Assembly: GCA_008933995.1 (NCBI GenBank) | Contig: WARS01000010.1 | Span: 12,678,996-12,742,995, forward strand | Length of the DNA: 64,000 bases | DNA from: Datnioides undecimradiatus | Taxonomy: Eukaryota > Chordata > Actinopteri > Lobotiformes > Datnioididae | Direction: 5' to 3' | Shown: positions 1 to 28,467 of the stretch, in pieces | Numbering within the stretch: the first letter of the stretch is position 1 | How the letters are laid out: each line of letters opens with the position of its first letter | The notes under the pieces: generated by a model | The model's database searches: none | What the model was told of the DNA's origin: nothing | Seen by the model: only the letters and a program-made list of their open reading frames with translations | Position numbers and translations under genes: made by a program

Positions 1-178
1 ATGCCATGTATGCATGTATTTACACATGCTTCTACACATTCGCATGCTGCATGCACGCCCTCCCTCTCATACACGGACTCAAAAGTGGACACAAATGAGC
101 AGCCGCAAACAGAGAGGCTGATGGGAGGTTAGCATTTCAGCTTATTCATTGATGCCTCCATGCTTTAGGCTGCAGGGA

Positions 179-181
<3 letters not shown>

Positions 182-227
<46 letters not shown>
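182..227 (+). repeat. (GT)n microsatellite
   Basis: An uninterrupted GT dinucleotide tract of about 46 bp. Confidence 0.97.
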
Positions 228-231
<4 letters not shown>

Positions 232-1989
232 AGTAGGAAATAGCAGTTGGTAACCTTTGATCCCATTCCTCCTGTTCATATTCAACATCCAGTTTGCGTG
301 TGTGCAGGATTCGAATGAAACGTTTGCGCCAGTGTTGCGCAGTGTCCACGTTTATGAAAGAGCGCATGCGTGTGAGGTTTCACATGTTTCATCACGTGGG
401 TTAATTCTCAAGACTTGTAAAATAAATGCTGACATCAAAATTCAACATATCCAGCGCTTCGTTAGTAAACCAGTTCTCTGGGGACTGAGTCAACACCACA
501 GAGACATGACGGAGCTTTTTATATGACCCGCACTCCCATGATGCTTTGGGCTATTTGAATACACTTGATTGAAAATTTCCTTGGTCTAACTCCTTCACTC
601 CAGATTGGAACAAAGAGCCAGTTGGTAATTAACGTCTGGCTAAAAATATCACTCTAACTGAGCTCAGAGGAGTTTTTCTCTTTGTTTCCTGTTTCCATTT
701 GTCTGAATGCTTGGACTGCTGATTTGTTTTGGGGATTTGTTCCCCGGGTTTACACCCATCTACACGAGTTTGTCCTGCCAAACAAATCTCACACAATGTG
801 AGAAATGGAAACCACCCAAAACCATCAACGCCCCTATCGACAGACTGATGGCGCACAGTGCCTGACTGCCCTCAGCTGCTGTTAACCTCATAGTGTGTCA
901 TTTTTATTGTTCGCTCCCTCCGAGACCGCGCAAAGTTTTCAGCAGGCGGAGTGTCAGGTTTGATAAAAGCCGCAGTGTGACTACAGAGAGCTGAACTGAG
1001 AGGTGGCTGTGGGCTCGTCCAGATAACGAAGGCCTTTTTACATTCTGTCTGGTGCCTTATTTGATCACACACAGAGAAAGAAAGTTCCCTGAGAAGCATT
1101 TTGCACCAGTATGTCTGCAGTTATGAGTTGCCTGTAAAGTGCTCAGGATGTCCATCAGCTGGGATGACGCGCAGCGGCTCCACTTTTTTGCGCATTTCAC
1201 AAAGTCACAGCTCCACTTTAGCTGAAATTCCCTCTCAAGAGATGGGAGACTGTTTCTTTCAAGTGCAAAAGACACAGAAAGCGGGTTGTTCAGGCGCACT
1301 TTGACTCTCCAGTCTCACTTACCTTTTGAGTTTGCAACTCCACGCGGCTGACTGTTTGCATGTACCTCTGCAGCTGTGTGTGCCCATGGCTCAGTCTTCT
1401 GCAACGATAGAAGATTTGATTGAAGTTTAATGATGGAGAGTGGCTTTGGCTCTTCAGTCATCGCCCTTTATAGGACTGCAGCAGTGCTGAACACCTCCCA
1501 GGTGTAGGGCGTGTGTGTGTGTGTGTAACTGTTTAAACTTTTTCAGTTCTCGACTTCAGACTGAGTCAATACCGCGACCTTGTCCTTCTTGGAGCTGCTT
1601 TGTACTCGTGGCACTTATTCCCTTAAACAAAGTCCTTAACTTATCTTTGATCACCTCTACCGAGAAAACTACTTTTGTAGAAGAAACCTCATCAGATGAT
1701 GCAGAAGGTACACACTTGACCATCTTTGTGTGTCATTTCCTCTTTCCTCTTTCTGTTTTATCTCTTTATCCTCCCATCGTTCTTTTAATTTCCTCTTTTG
1801 TAGTATTTTCTCCTTAGCCACTTCAACTTAATTAAGTTTAGAAATCTTTGGCGTGGTGCAATGTTAGGACAAGTGTGCCCTCTTGCTTTATGAATAAATT
1901 CGAAGAATAAAAAGAAAGTGAGAACAGACCTGCAAGCTTTTTATGTCGCCCTTCTCTTTGGTGAAATCTTACTAAAAAGTGACAGACTA

Positions 1990-2060
1990 TGACGGGTCCG
2001 ATGGTTTAGCTGGTGCATACCATGCGTTTGACATTTTGGGCTCGAATTTGATTCATATCT
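1990..2060 (+). repeat. tRNA-like segment, possible SINE head remnant
   Basis: ATGGTTTAGCTGGTGCATAC resembles a polymerase III A box and GGGCTCGAATTTGATTC, about 40 bases later, a decayed B box. The spacing suits a tRNA-derived SINE head. No cloverleaf acceptor stem is evident, so it is not called a tRNA gene. Confidence 0.3.
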
Positions 2061-2733
2061 CGTCACGAGTCGTCTCTACTTCTCCTCTTATCTGCTCCTC
2101 TGTCAATCTGACCCACAGAGAGTTGTGTAAAGTAGAACTGACACTGCAGCAGTCTAATGGACAACCTGAGCTTTGGCTTGAATCAGATTGTAGATTTTAA
2201 ATGAAAGAAAAAGAGCCGGTTCTGTGTGCATCCAGCCTCTATACACTGTCCAACACTGAAACTTGCCGTTAAACATCTAATTTAGTCCTTTTAGTAGCTC
2301 TAAGCTCATCACACTCAACCTGACCCACACCCAGCATGTCATGCAGTCCAGGCAACTCCTCAGTTTCAGGCGTAAATATCCAACTCCGGCAAAGCTGAGG
2401 TGCAGAATTCGCTGATGATGCTGCTGTCTGCTGGACCGGGGCTTCCAGGAACAGCTTGTAGCGGATGAAGTGATAAAAACATATCGCCTTCATAGCGCAG
2501 GCGGTCAGATCTGTAAACTGCCCCCTCCTCACCCCAGGTCTTGCCCCCTCTGGTGCTGTCCTCAAACACAGCTCTGCCCTATCTGCACTTAGATGTGTCT
2601 TGACATCTGCACTTTGAACAGCCCTCATGGCAGTGTTTTTCAGTTTCACACAGATGGCTAAAAATAACCCGCGAGATACTCCAGGAGGGGACGCACAGCT
2701 GAGAGGGACACTTGACTGAACTGTAGGGGTGCG

Positions 2734-2736
<3 letters not shown>

Positions 2737-2789
<53 letters not shown>
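2737..2789 (+). repeat. (GT)n microsatellite
   Basis: An uninterrupted GT tract of about 53 bp. The His/Thr-rich minus-strand frame across it is an artefact. Confidence 0.97.
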
Positions 2790-2790
<1 letters not shown>

Positions 2791-4004
2791 ACGTGTGTGT
2801 TTGAAGTTGGCTCGTGCTTGTAGATGCTTGTGGATGTGAGCGTTTCCAGAAGGTGTGTCAGTGGAACCTGAGATAATGCCACGTATTTATGTGATGCCTT
2901 AAATCGATGGAGAGGGCGGGGAAACATATCTAACCGATTCACTTTCAAACCTCAAATATACAGTATTAATGTGTGAATGTGGCAACTGTCCCCAGCAGCC
3001 CACTGTCACTGATCCTTTGATCAGAGAACAACAAAGCTCAGAGCCCGAAGCAACAGAAGGTTTTGGCACCACAAAACCGGCATTAGAGGAAATGCCAAGT
3101 TCACACTCGGGCAACGCTGAGCCGTAAAAACTATGAAACTACTGAGTGATCACAGACAGGTGGGAAGTCCACAGTCCCCGGCGGTGTGAAATAAAGTGCT
3201 TTAGTTGATGCGTGCAGTCTAAAACTTCTTTCTGTTGGTTCCACCCAGGTTTTCATCATTTATGCTGATGAACGCCATGATTGTTTATGTCCAATCTGAC
3301 CTTTTCAGTCTTGTGCACATATATCTGTACATATATCCGTTAAACAACAAATGTGGTAAACAGATTGGGGGAAACACAGCTTATGTATGGGAGAGGCTGG
3401 GGTTTACAGAAGCTCTGAAGCTCTGAAAGGTTCCCACAGCTGCCAGCCCTGATTAGCCCCTCAGATATTTAGTTTACTGAGGACTGCTGATGCATGAAGA
3501 GCCCAAGAAACGCCGCCGAGCTTTACACCAACGTTCTGTTTGATTATCTGACATTCAGAGGCATATTTGATTAATTTTCAGAGAATTTCCTGAAGAGTTA
3601 AGGTTCGTCTGAGGAGGTGGACAGTTGTGTGACGAAGAGAGGGGGAGAAGGAGAAGAGATGACTGAGAGTAGGTGGCTGACCCCGGCTGACAGGGGCAGC
3701 CTGGGTGTAAAAAGCTAATTCATACAAACTCACTCCCTCACATAGACACATGCGCACCTTTCTGTCTAACCTCAGAGGGCCACCTGTGTTATGCTGCAGT
3801 GTAGTCACATCAAGGAATTCACTTCAGTATTTATAGAACTGCCTCGCTACATTAGACATTAGATAAGATGAGACAGCTAATGTTTCTTCTTCCTCGACAG
3901 CCTTTTGCAAAGAGCTGCAGGAACATATGAAGAAGAAACCACTGATGTAACCAGCATAAAGTGGAATTGAAGCAGCAGGTCATTTATGGTGCGGAACTAT
4001 CATG

Positions 4005-4450
4005 TGGTCATCCCTGAGTATTTAGGAAACCTGACCTTTAACTCTTCAATTCTAGGTTTAGGACATGTGGCACTGACATTCATGGTTCCTACTTTGATGG
4101 TCACCTCTGCAGTGAGGTTAACATTCGCTGTTTCAAGTGAAATATCTCCACAACTATTGAAATGATTGCTATAAAGTTCAGTCCATTCATTTGTTCCCCT
4201 GTGATAAACCCACACAATTGTGTTTTCACCTTAACTCTTTGATTTATGACCAAAAAGTGACACGTCAGCCTTGTGTTGTTTGTGCTAATTGGCACACTGC
4301 TAACATTCAGCACAGTAAATGTCATACCTGCTTCACATTAGCATGTTAGCACTGTCTGTGTGAGCATTAAAGAGTTCTTTAGCATTTAGCTTTAATCACC
4401 TCTGCGCCTAAAGCCTCACAGAGCTGCTAGCATGGCTGTAGACTGTAGCT
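4005..4450 (-). repeat. Teleost dispersed repeat, minus-strand copy
   Basis: On the minus strand this reads CAGCCATGCTAGCAGCTC, then GTGAGG, TTTAGC and ATGCTAAC words, a TTGGTCATAAA-like word, and AGTTGTGGAGATATTTCACT. These words occur in the same order in a dispersed repeat known from many percomorph introns. The copy is diverged and codes for nothing. The transposon class is not established here. Confidence 0.45.
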
Positions 4451-5352
4451 TGCTCTATAAAGAGAGGCAGCTGGACAGTTCTAATGTGTACTTAATGGCA
4501 TATACCAGCTGGTACACAGGTTAAGCTAGCATGACTCTGTTCTCCATGAAAGAGGCAGATCAGCTCAAGAGACCCACTCAAATCAACAGATAATTAAAGC
4601 CTGCTAATCATAATTCATACAATATCCAACAAGAGTGGGTGTATTTTATCTCTTTTATGAGCAAAACAAGAGTGCAAGTGTGATTTCACGCAGGCAGAGA
4701 CGTGCATACAGAAATGAGTGCTTGAAAAATAAAGCCTTTGAAGGAGCCTGAATTCTGAAGAGCTGGCTTAGATGTGAAACAGCTGCTGGCTCATTTACAG
4801 AGCGGATATACACCGAAAGATTTCTCGCTCATTTATAATAAATCAAGAAAATGTTATCTTGCCAAACTCTGCTATCTATAAGGACAACTCCTTATGTTTT
4901 AAGGATGGTTTAATCATAAGTACCGTACATAAATAAAATGTGCCATTGTGTCACAGCGAGAAAGAGACGGGTAGTAGAATAGAGAATGGATGATAATGAA
5001 AGTGGGAGGGAGAATAAAAGCATGAGAGAGGAAGGGTGACTGAGCGTCAAAGAGGAAAAAGAGGAAGAGTCTAAAGGGATGGAAGAGCGGCCATTCAAGC
5101 GGGAGAAGAAAGGAAGGTGAGACGGGAGGCAGGATGAATGGTAATGGGTAACAGGGTGAATGAAAAGTGACTGAGCTGCCGGGCCGTGTGGAGGAAGAGA
5201 AGGAGGTGGAAAGGTGGAGCGGGGATAGCTGGAAGGAAACATGAAATTAGAAAGGGAAGGGAGATTTAACAGGTCAAGGGGAGGGCGGGAAGAGACAGGA
5301 GCAGGAGAAAGCAGAGTAAAGAGTAATGAAAGCTAAATGGAGTGAATCGGAA

Positions 5353-5355
<3 letters not shown>

Positions 5356-5386
<31 letters not shown>
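5356..5386 (+). repeat. (CA)n microsatellite
   Basis: A 31-bp CA tract at the end of a purine-rich stretch. Confidence 0.95.
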
Positions 5387-5390
<4 letters not shown>

Positions 5391-7322
5391 AGAGGAGGTG
5401 AGGGAAGTGTGCCAGCTGGGAATACAGGGCTCGGAATAACATCTGAATCACAAAACATGACTTTCTTTTAGTGTTTTGCCGTGTCTTTCATAGCTTCTCA
5501 CCGAGTGTGACAACTTGATTGTTACACACTGCACACGCTCTCTGCAGATTGTGCTGGAACTCCGGTGTCGCTGCCTTCCAGGCTAAACATAGGTCAGCTT
5601 TACCTGCATACAGATGTGTCTGTCTGCGCCTCTGCTGCAAGCCTCCAGCAGCTGTTGGGACAATCTCTAATAGATGCATTTGAATGCGTGCATCGTTTAG
5701 ACGAGCTTTGACTTGAAATGAATTCTGACTTGTTAAAAGACATTTAGTGATGAAGCTCTAACCGGCCACTGTGCAGCATATAATATACATGTGACAATTC
5801 AATTCAAACCATACATTACATTCTTGGCTCTGTACCCGAGCATTGGGTTTGAACTTTGATCATGCTGATCTGGAGCAGGTGTTTGTGGGTATTTACATCC
5901 CATCTGGGTGAACAGAACGGCCACCAATGACTCACCAAAACCTAATTCAGTTAAAACTTTGTTTCACTGCTGAAGACGAGACAACAAGCAGGACGTGAAG
6001 CTGGATGTACCTTGGAGCTTGCAGTAAATCATGAGCACACACAGTTTCTGCTGTGGGTCACGCACTTCAGGCACTCAATGGCAGCGAACGATTAGCCCAG
6101 AGATCATTTGAAGTGTGTTTATTCGAGTTCTTCTCCATCCATTAAAACTCCATCCATCTGTCACCTGATTTGGATGAAAGCACCTTCACATTTAAATTTT
6201 AATTTGACGTTAACAATTAAATTTTAAATCCAGCGTGTTGTAGGACCAAAAAAACCCAACATGACAACATTACTCAAGCCTTTTGTATACAGGCTATCCC
6301 TATAAAGCTGATGATGCTGCAGCTGCAACAGGTAAAGATGATGAACATGCATTGGAATGCGCCGTAATGTACGGTGTCTCTCATATTGTGATGCAGCGTG
6401 TGTTAGTTCATGCACTGTTTATTTGTGCGTACATGCACTGACTGAGGCACAGTCAGTCAAAACTCACGTCTGGGTTCATCGCTTGCATTCTAATGATCAG
6501 TGTGCTTCTGCAGTTCACTGTGTGATTCTATTAGGCAGAGACACAAGGCGGGCTGTGCTAATGCCTCCTTATACTGATTCATTCCTGCTCCCATCCAGGG
6601 CGAGAGCAGTGCAGACGCTGGAATACATTACTGCAAGTAAAGCTACTTAGAACTGCTCCATAATACCCCAGATTTCATTCCTGGTGTGTGTTTGTGTTTT
6701 AATGTGTTTGTGTGTGAGGCAGAAGACTGAGGCAAAGGGAGTGTGAGCGTGTGTGTGTGTGTTTTTATACATATGTGTTTGTGTGGAATATGGTTAGATG
6801 CTGTTCCTTGTCACCTTTAAGTCAAAGCCTTCAGGTCAGAGCCGCTGGTACAGAGAAACAGAGGATGTGACTGGAGTCATGGCTGCTAAGTGTGTGCATG
6901 TGCCTCCATCTATGCATTACTGTGCATTTGCATATCTGGAATGACTGTGCGTGTGTGTGTTTATGTGTGTGTGTGGGAAACATGCTGCCTGGGAGTGTAA
7001 CCTTAACAGGGTCAGCGCCTTCAGAACAGTTCTCGTCATCTTCGTCTTCAGCGGACACTGGGCTCTATCGCTGTAATTGCAAAATGCTGTTGTTGTAGCG
7101 AGTGTGTAAGCACAGCACACATGCCATGCAAGCTGATGTATATTTCATGGAGTTGCTCTATGCACGCCGGCAAATGTGTGTGTGTGTGTGTGTGGGAATA
7201 GTTTGCATGTTTGTCAGCTCATTTTCCGTCACCATGCCTCTTTACGTACACAGTCTCAGGGTGATACAGTGCTTCAGCACCAGATCTTCCCTCCTTCTCT
7301 CTCTCTATTGTCCAATGTCTGA

Positions 7323-23419
<16,097 letters not shown>

Positions 23420-24368
23420 GGACGAGATGAAGGGGGGAGGAGAGTGGGATGGAAGGAGGGATACAGAGAGAGAAGGAAGGTGATGTTTAATCCTGCTGTT
23501 CCCATCTTTCCTTGTGGCACTTTGGAGATCAAGAGGCACCTACTGTACCTACCACCAATACCCTTTAGGGCACCCAGCTACTGTATCTGCACCGTTGACT
23601 TTTCACCCCTGACCTCTCAAGAAAGGACTCACAGCTCAGAGAGTGATGCTAGGTGGGGGGTCACGGAAAAGGTTGAGACCTCTCTAAGTCTCTCTCTTCC
23701 ACAAGCCCCCTCCCCTCCTCATGAAACATCTGGAGCTTTCTGAACTCCGCAACGGTACAACCTTTAACCAAAACCACAAACAGAGCAGAGGGGAGCTCTG
23801 CCTCTTCATGAACACAGTCCAGGTCGACCCAGACTGATCTGAACCTCTCAGTCATCTGCTGAGGATGGCACATTTTCACACAGACACACATAAATGACTG
23901 CTAACCTGTAGAAGAATCCCTTTACTGCTGTATCCAGTGTTGGATGACCGACAAGAACAAGAAAAGACAACAACGGACAGAATAATGACGAAACAAGTAG
24001 CCATTTACGTCTTGCACTGAAAATCCTATTGATATAATGATTATTCTCTTCTATATGTCCGTGGCGCTTCCGATAAACTCACAAACTGGTTGGTAAATTG
24101 TAGTGTTAGCTGGCCTAACAGGAAACCTGCTGTCCCGTTCTGTTATTGGTTCCTTCCCCCTGACGTCCTGCCCCGAGAGGCGGAGCTGATGCTCCCCCCT
24201 TCCCAAGAGCACACTGGATTGGCTGGTTTGCACCTCAGGGGTGGGAACTGGAGGGTTAAAAGCCATGAATCTCTCTTGATGAACATATCAGCTGCCCTAT
24301 CATAAACATTGTACAGATTTGCTAGTGAGTGAAGAACATATGGCATGCTCAGGCAGCGTCGCAAACAG

Positions 24369-24748
24369 GTAAACTGGCAAACTTACAAGATGACCGTGAG
24401 GACAGCGCACCAAAAGCAGAGATCTATCGACATTAAAGCAAAGGAAAGGAAATCCCAGTTTACTAATTCCATGAGCTATGAGTTGTGACCTAATACGGAA
24501 AGAGACGAGTTTGATTCTCAGCATGATGACGTCAGCAGCGATGACACTGGTCAGCTTTGATTTTTGAAAACCCAGCACATACCTAAAGGAAACAAAGTTT
24601 GAGTGGTTCTAGTTTATCATAGTTGAATTTGCTACCTCAGATTTCATTGGTCCTTACGTTTTTCACCTGAGCAGGAACCCGGAATGCTTTTACCTTGTAC
24701 ATACCAGTTTGTCATGTGATACGTAAATATACAAGTTTGCCAGTTTAC
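24369..24748. repeat. 380-bp segment bounded by 16-bp perfect inverted repeats
   Basis: GTAAACTGGCAAACTT at 24369-24384 is the exact reverse complement of AAGTTTGCCAGTTTAC at 24733-24748. Nothing in between codes for protein. A MITE-like element is possible, but no target-site duplication is evident in the flanks. Confidence 0.4.
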
Positions 24749-25360
24749 AATGACCAGCCGAATGCGCCATTATTCTATGTACGGTACAATATGCAAACAC
24801 TGGCAAGAAGAGATGAGTGAGTGCGCTTTAATCTTATTATGTGTGATAAGTTCAGGTCCAGAGCTTTTTTTCGTGTGTGTTTGTCCTTGTTTTTCTTTTT
24901 TTCTTTTTGTGGCTCAGTCTGCAGAGCATGGCGCACAGTATGTTTGCTTCCACACACTGTAGAGGGTCACTGGATTCCAAGGTTGAGGACTAATTTGCCC
25001 CAAACTGATTTCAAAGGCTTGTTGAAACAGGCTAATGACAGATTCAGTGTTTGTGTTTTGAGTTTAGACAGCACAAGTCAAACCCTTTACAATGTGAGCT
25101 TTGGTGTACTTAGGAGGTCATCTAAGAATGTTCAATACTACAGCAGCAATCCCAGCAGTGAGCACCACTGCACATTATGTTAAGCGTCAACTTAAGCAAT
25201 TTACCTCCCATTAGATACACACCTGATCCTGTCATGTGACATTTGCAGGCCACCAACACTCTAACATTGGATTTTCTGGGGGGTGCACAGGTGCTGATCA
25301 CTTCACCCCTCCACCCCTTCATTTACATGGTAATATAAGCTAATGGTCAGACTCAAATTA

Positions 25361-25594
25361 GACTACGCACCCCGATTTTAATAAGATTTTTGGCCCCGGG
25401 TCCCCGAACTGCTTTTGATTTTAGATGTTTAATCACAAAAAGTAAATAAATCCCATGACCAAAATATTGGTACATTCCATCACTGTGTTGGAATTGTGCT
25501 TAAAACTAAATTAACACCCATTTTGCTGGGCAACCCCTTAAACCACTTTAAGGACCCCCGGGATGCTCCCAAACCACACTTTGATAACCAATTG
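25361..25594 (+). repeat. Possible dispersed repeat downstream of ERG gene
   Basis: The segment includes GACCAAAATATTGGTACATT, GGGCAACCCCTTAAACCACT, AAGGACCCCCGGGA and CCACACTTTGATAACCA. It recalls fish repeats ending 'CCACACTTTGAGAACCACT'. Assignment is from memory and tentative. Confidence 0.35.
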
Positions 25595-27920
25595 AATACA
25601 AATGGCAGCATATGTACAGAGAAGCAGACGTGCTGCTCTGTTTAGCAGTGAGGTTAATATGTCCACCTGTCAGAAGTCAGCACTGCTCAGGTTCCTCTGG
25701 CGCCTTCTGCTGCAGTGCATGACGAGTATCACCAGTTAATAAGCGCGAGGAAAGGTTACGTGTAGTATGTGATCTTAAAACTGTGAACTGAAGACATCTT
25801 TGGTCCGGGCCTCCATCTTTCACCCCCCTCATTATATGCACACATGATGCGTCCACTTCAGTGGAAGGTGCTGCTTCATCAGGGCAGTGCAGCACCACAG
25901 CCTCCTGCTGCGTTCCACCTGCCAGTGAACTGGCATCTTCACAGTGAATGACGGGATTATCCGTGTTTAGGAGACTTCATCCACACTGTAGGTTTGCAGA
26001 GGGCAGGATGGAGATCATGAGAAAGATAGTCCTGGCAGAATTATTAAAGAGCTAATTTTGACATATTAAATATCATAAATCATGCATATTTTGCCCCGGG
26101 ATTGGGAGCTGTATGAAATAATCAGACCAGGTGCAGTGATTCACCCTTAACAGTGGAACTGAACTGAAATCATCTTTTCATTTCTGCAAAATCTTGAGGT
26201 GTGTTTTTAGCTTCGAGTTGCCAGGATGAAGGAGAATAAAAACCTTCATCTTCAGCGTCCTCAGATCGTCTTCCCTGATACAAAATGACCCGGGCAGACC
26301 CCTTCCTGTACCACACAACGTAGGATCGCACCAGAGGAGGGAGAGAAAGCCTGTTGTAGTGCAATAGTCCTTTAACCAGTCAAGACTTGTAGCAGCTTAA
26401 ACGCATCCATTCATTTTTAGCACTTTATTTCTTAAAGCAGCGCAGATGTTTAATAAAGACTCAGGAATGTGTCGATGATGTTAGGGGGTTCATTTTCCTT
26501 TGTCTCAGAACTCAGTACCAACCAATCAGAAGGAAGGACAGGAACATTGGAGGGATGTGAGATTTACAGAGTAACATCCTGAACCTTTACTCTGGCGGAC
26601 TTCCCCTTTAATGCAGAATTGTGAAGATTGTATTTTGCTGCTTGCTGGTCGAAGCTCTTCTATTTATTTATTGTTGTTGGATTATTATTGTTTGTTATTG
26701 GATTGTACCGACTATGATTTATCACTTTGTCTCGGGTTGATGAAGCGCTCCTTCAGAGGGGCAAGTGAAGGCTTTCCGTGTAAACTTGTAACCTGTGTTC
26801 TTTTGCTCATCATCCTGAATCCTACGCTCATAGAACCGTTCTCAATATTTATTCAATATTTATGGGTGTAAATGCTGAGTGAGCTGCACACATTATTATC
26901 ATTATCACCAATAATTCTAAACTGATCTATTCCCAAATGCACACAGAGCCACGCTGTGCTGGTGGTCCTGTTCTACCAGTCGTCACAGTTGTCGTCAGTG
27001 TTTCTTCCTCCGCGCTAATTGGACCGTGTGGCTGCACGCAGCTGATGTCACGCTTTGTAGAGGCGCACCTTAGTATCAAACCAAAGCAAGCAAAGGCTCA
27101 CACAAATAATCGTTGGTCACATTTGTAACTCACATGTAATGCAGCTCTGGAAGTGAAAAAGAGGGTAGAAGGTTGATAAAGTCAAAAGTAAGTGCAGCTG
27201 GATTATCTGTGATTTTAAAGGTCAACTGAGGATAGTTGGACTTCAGAACAATTTGGAAACATTGGTTTGGAAAACTCGAACCCCCACAGATTTAATGTAA
27301 AGGCGAGGCTGTTTCTACGCTTTAAGAAGTGATTCTACCTGCTTTCAGACAAACGGTGATTCAGCACATCGCTGTGCTGCACTGGAGCGCGTCGCTAGAA
27401 TCCCTTCAATGTGAACGAATGCGTCGCAGATGTCCAAAGCCGATAAGCTGACACTGATCAAATCTACTGAGGTCTTCTTACTGCTGAACCCTGTCTGCTC
27501 GTTGCTGTGTCGTATCCACCGGTTAGTTTCCACCAGCAGCCCCCACGCCTGCGCTCACCAGAATAACAAGACACCCGGTCGCTCTGGAGTTCCATCGAGT
27601 TCCAAACCAGTCACCCTGTTTTTGTTTTTTTGTTTTTTACAGTGCAGCGCTGAGGTACCGGCTCTCAGAAGTGGGCTCTGCTCTCCATCTCACACACTGT
27701 AGCGAGAGTGTTGTTAGTGTTCAATAACAGTCACCTAGTGGCCTGAACTGTATCTTAACATTCAAGAACTATGACCTCAAAACTAGAATGTGGTTGTCGT
27801 CGACTTCTTATTTGACCTTGTATGTGACAGTAGACCTTAGTGGAATATTCAACGCTAGAGAATACATTTATGTAATGCATACTGCATATTATAACAGTAG
27901 AGGGTGCACTTTGAAGATTT

Positions 27921-27923
<3 letters not shown>

Positions 27924-28006
<83 letters not shown>
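27924..28006 (+). repeat. Compound (AT)n(AC)n microsatellite
   Basis: An AT tract (27924-27966) runs directly into a CA tract (to 28006). A G-rich stretch and an 11-C run (28081-28091) follow. Confidence 0.97.
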
Positions 28007-28009
<3 letters not shown>

Positions 28010-28457
28010 GGGGGAGTGGGGAATGGGTGTGTTTGTGGGTGGGGGGAGCGGGCGTGGGGGAGGAGGTTAGAGTGTCTTGTCCCCCCCCCCCTTTACATTT
28101 GAACACACACGTACAGACATTAAAAACTCAGCTTACACACACCCGCACAGACACACACAAACACTTTAATGGCTCTTCCAGACTGCTGAGCTTTTTTCAG
28201 CTCCGTTCAACTTTCTATGAGTTCCGACAGACTTGAGTCCTGTATTTGTAGATATTTTGAGCACTTGGGGAGGGGGGGTTTGGTACCGTTTACACAACAC
28301 TGGATCTGCTCTGTCACTCCTTGCCTGTACATACCAACTTCTACTACTTGTAAAGGAATCAAACTCTTTGGCACTCGTATAGCCAGCACTATGCAGAAAC
28401 TGAAAAATTTGTTTGGCATGCTTTGAAATGCAGAATACTATAGAGGAAAATATACTA

Positions 28458-28467
28458 AATAAATAAA
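28458..28467 (+). other. Overlapping poly(A) signals, candidate distal end of ERG mRNA
   Basis: Two overlapping AATAAA hexamers sit in AT-rich sequence downstream of the channel stop codon. The 130 bases before them contain TGTACATA (28326-28333), a match to the Pumilio-binding consensus, as often seen in 3' UTRs. Using this site would give a 3' UTR of about 5 kb. An earlier signal is equally possible. Confidence 0.3.

Noticed and set aside
146..367. Open frames rich in HTHT or CVCV across CA/GT tracts here and at many similar sites (2658-2948, 27855-28236, 57580-57927)
   Set aside because: They exist only because dinucleotide repeats have no stop codons. They lack start context, splice signals and family similarity.
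1515..1817. Exon-like segment after TTTTTCAG with an acidic TSSDDAEG end and a GT at its border
   Set aside because: The protein matches no ERG N-terminal domain or ERG1b exon I know, and the donor (GTACAC) is weak.
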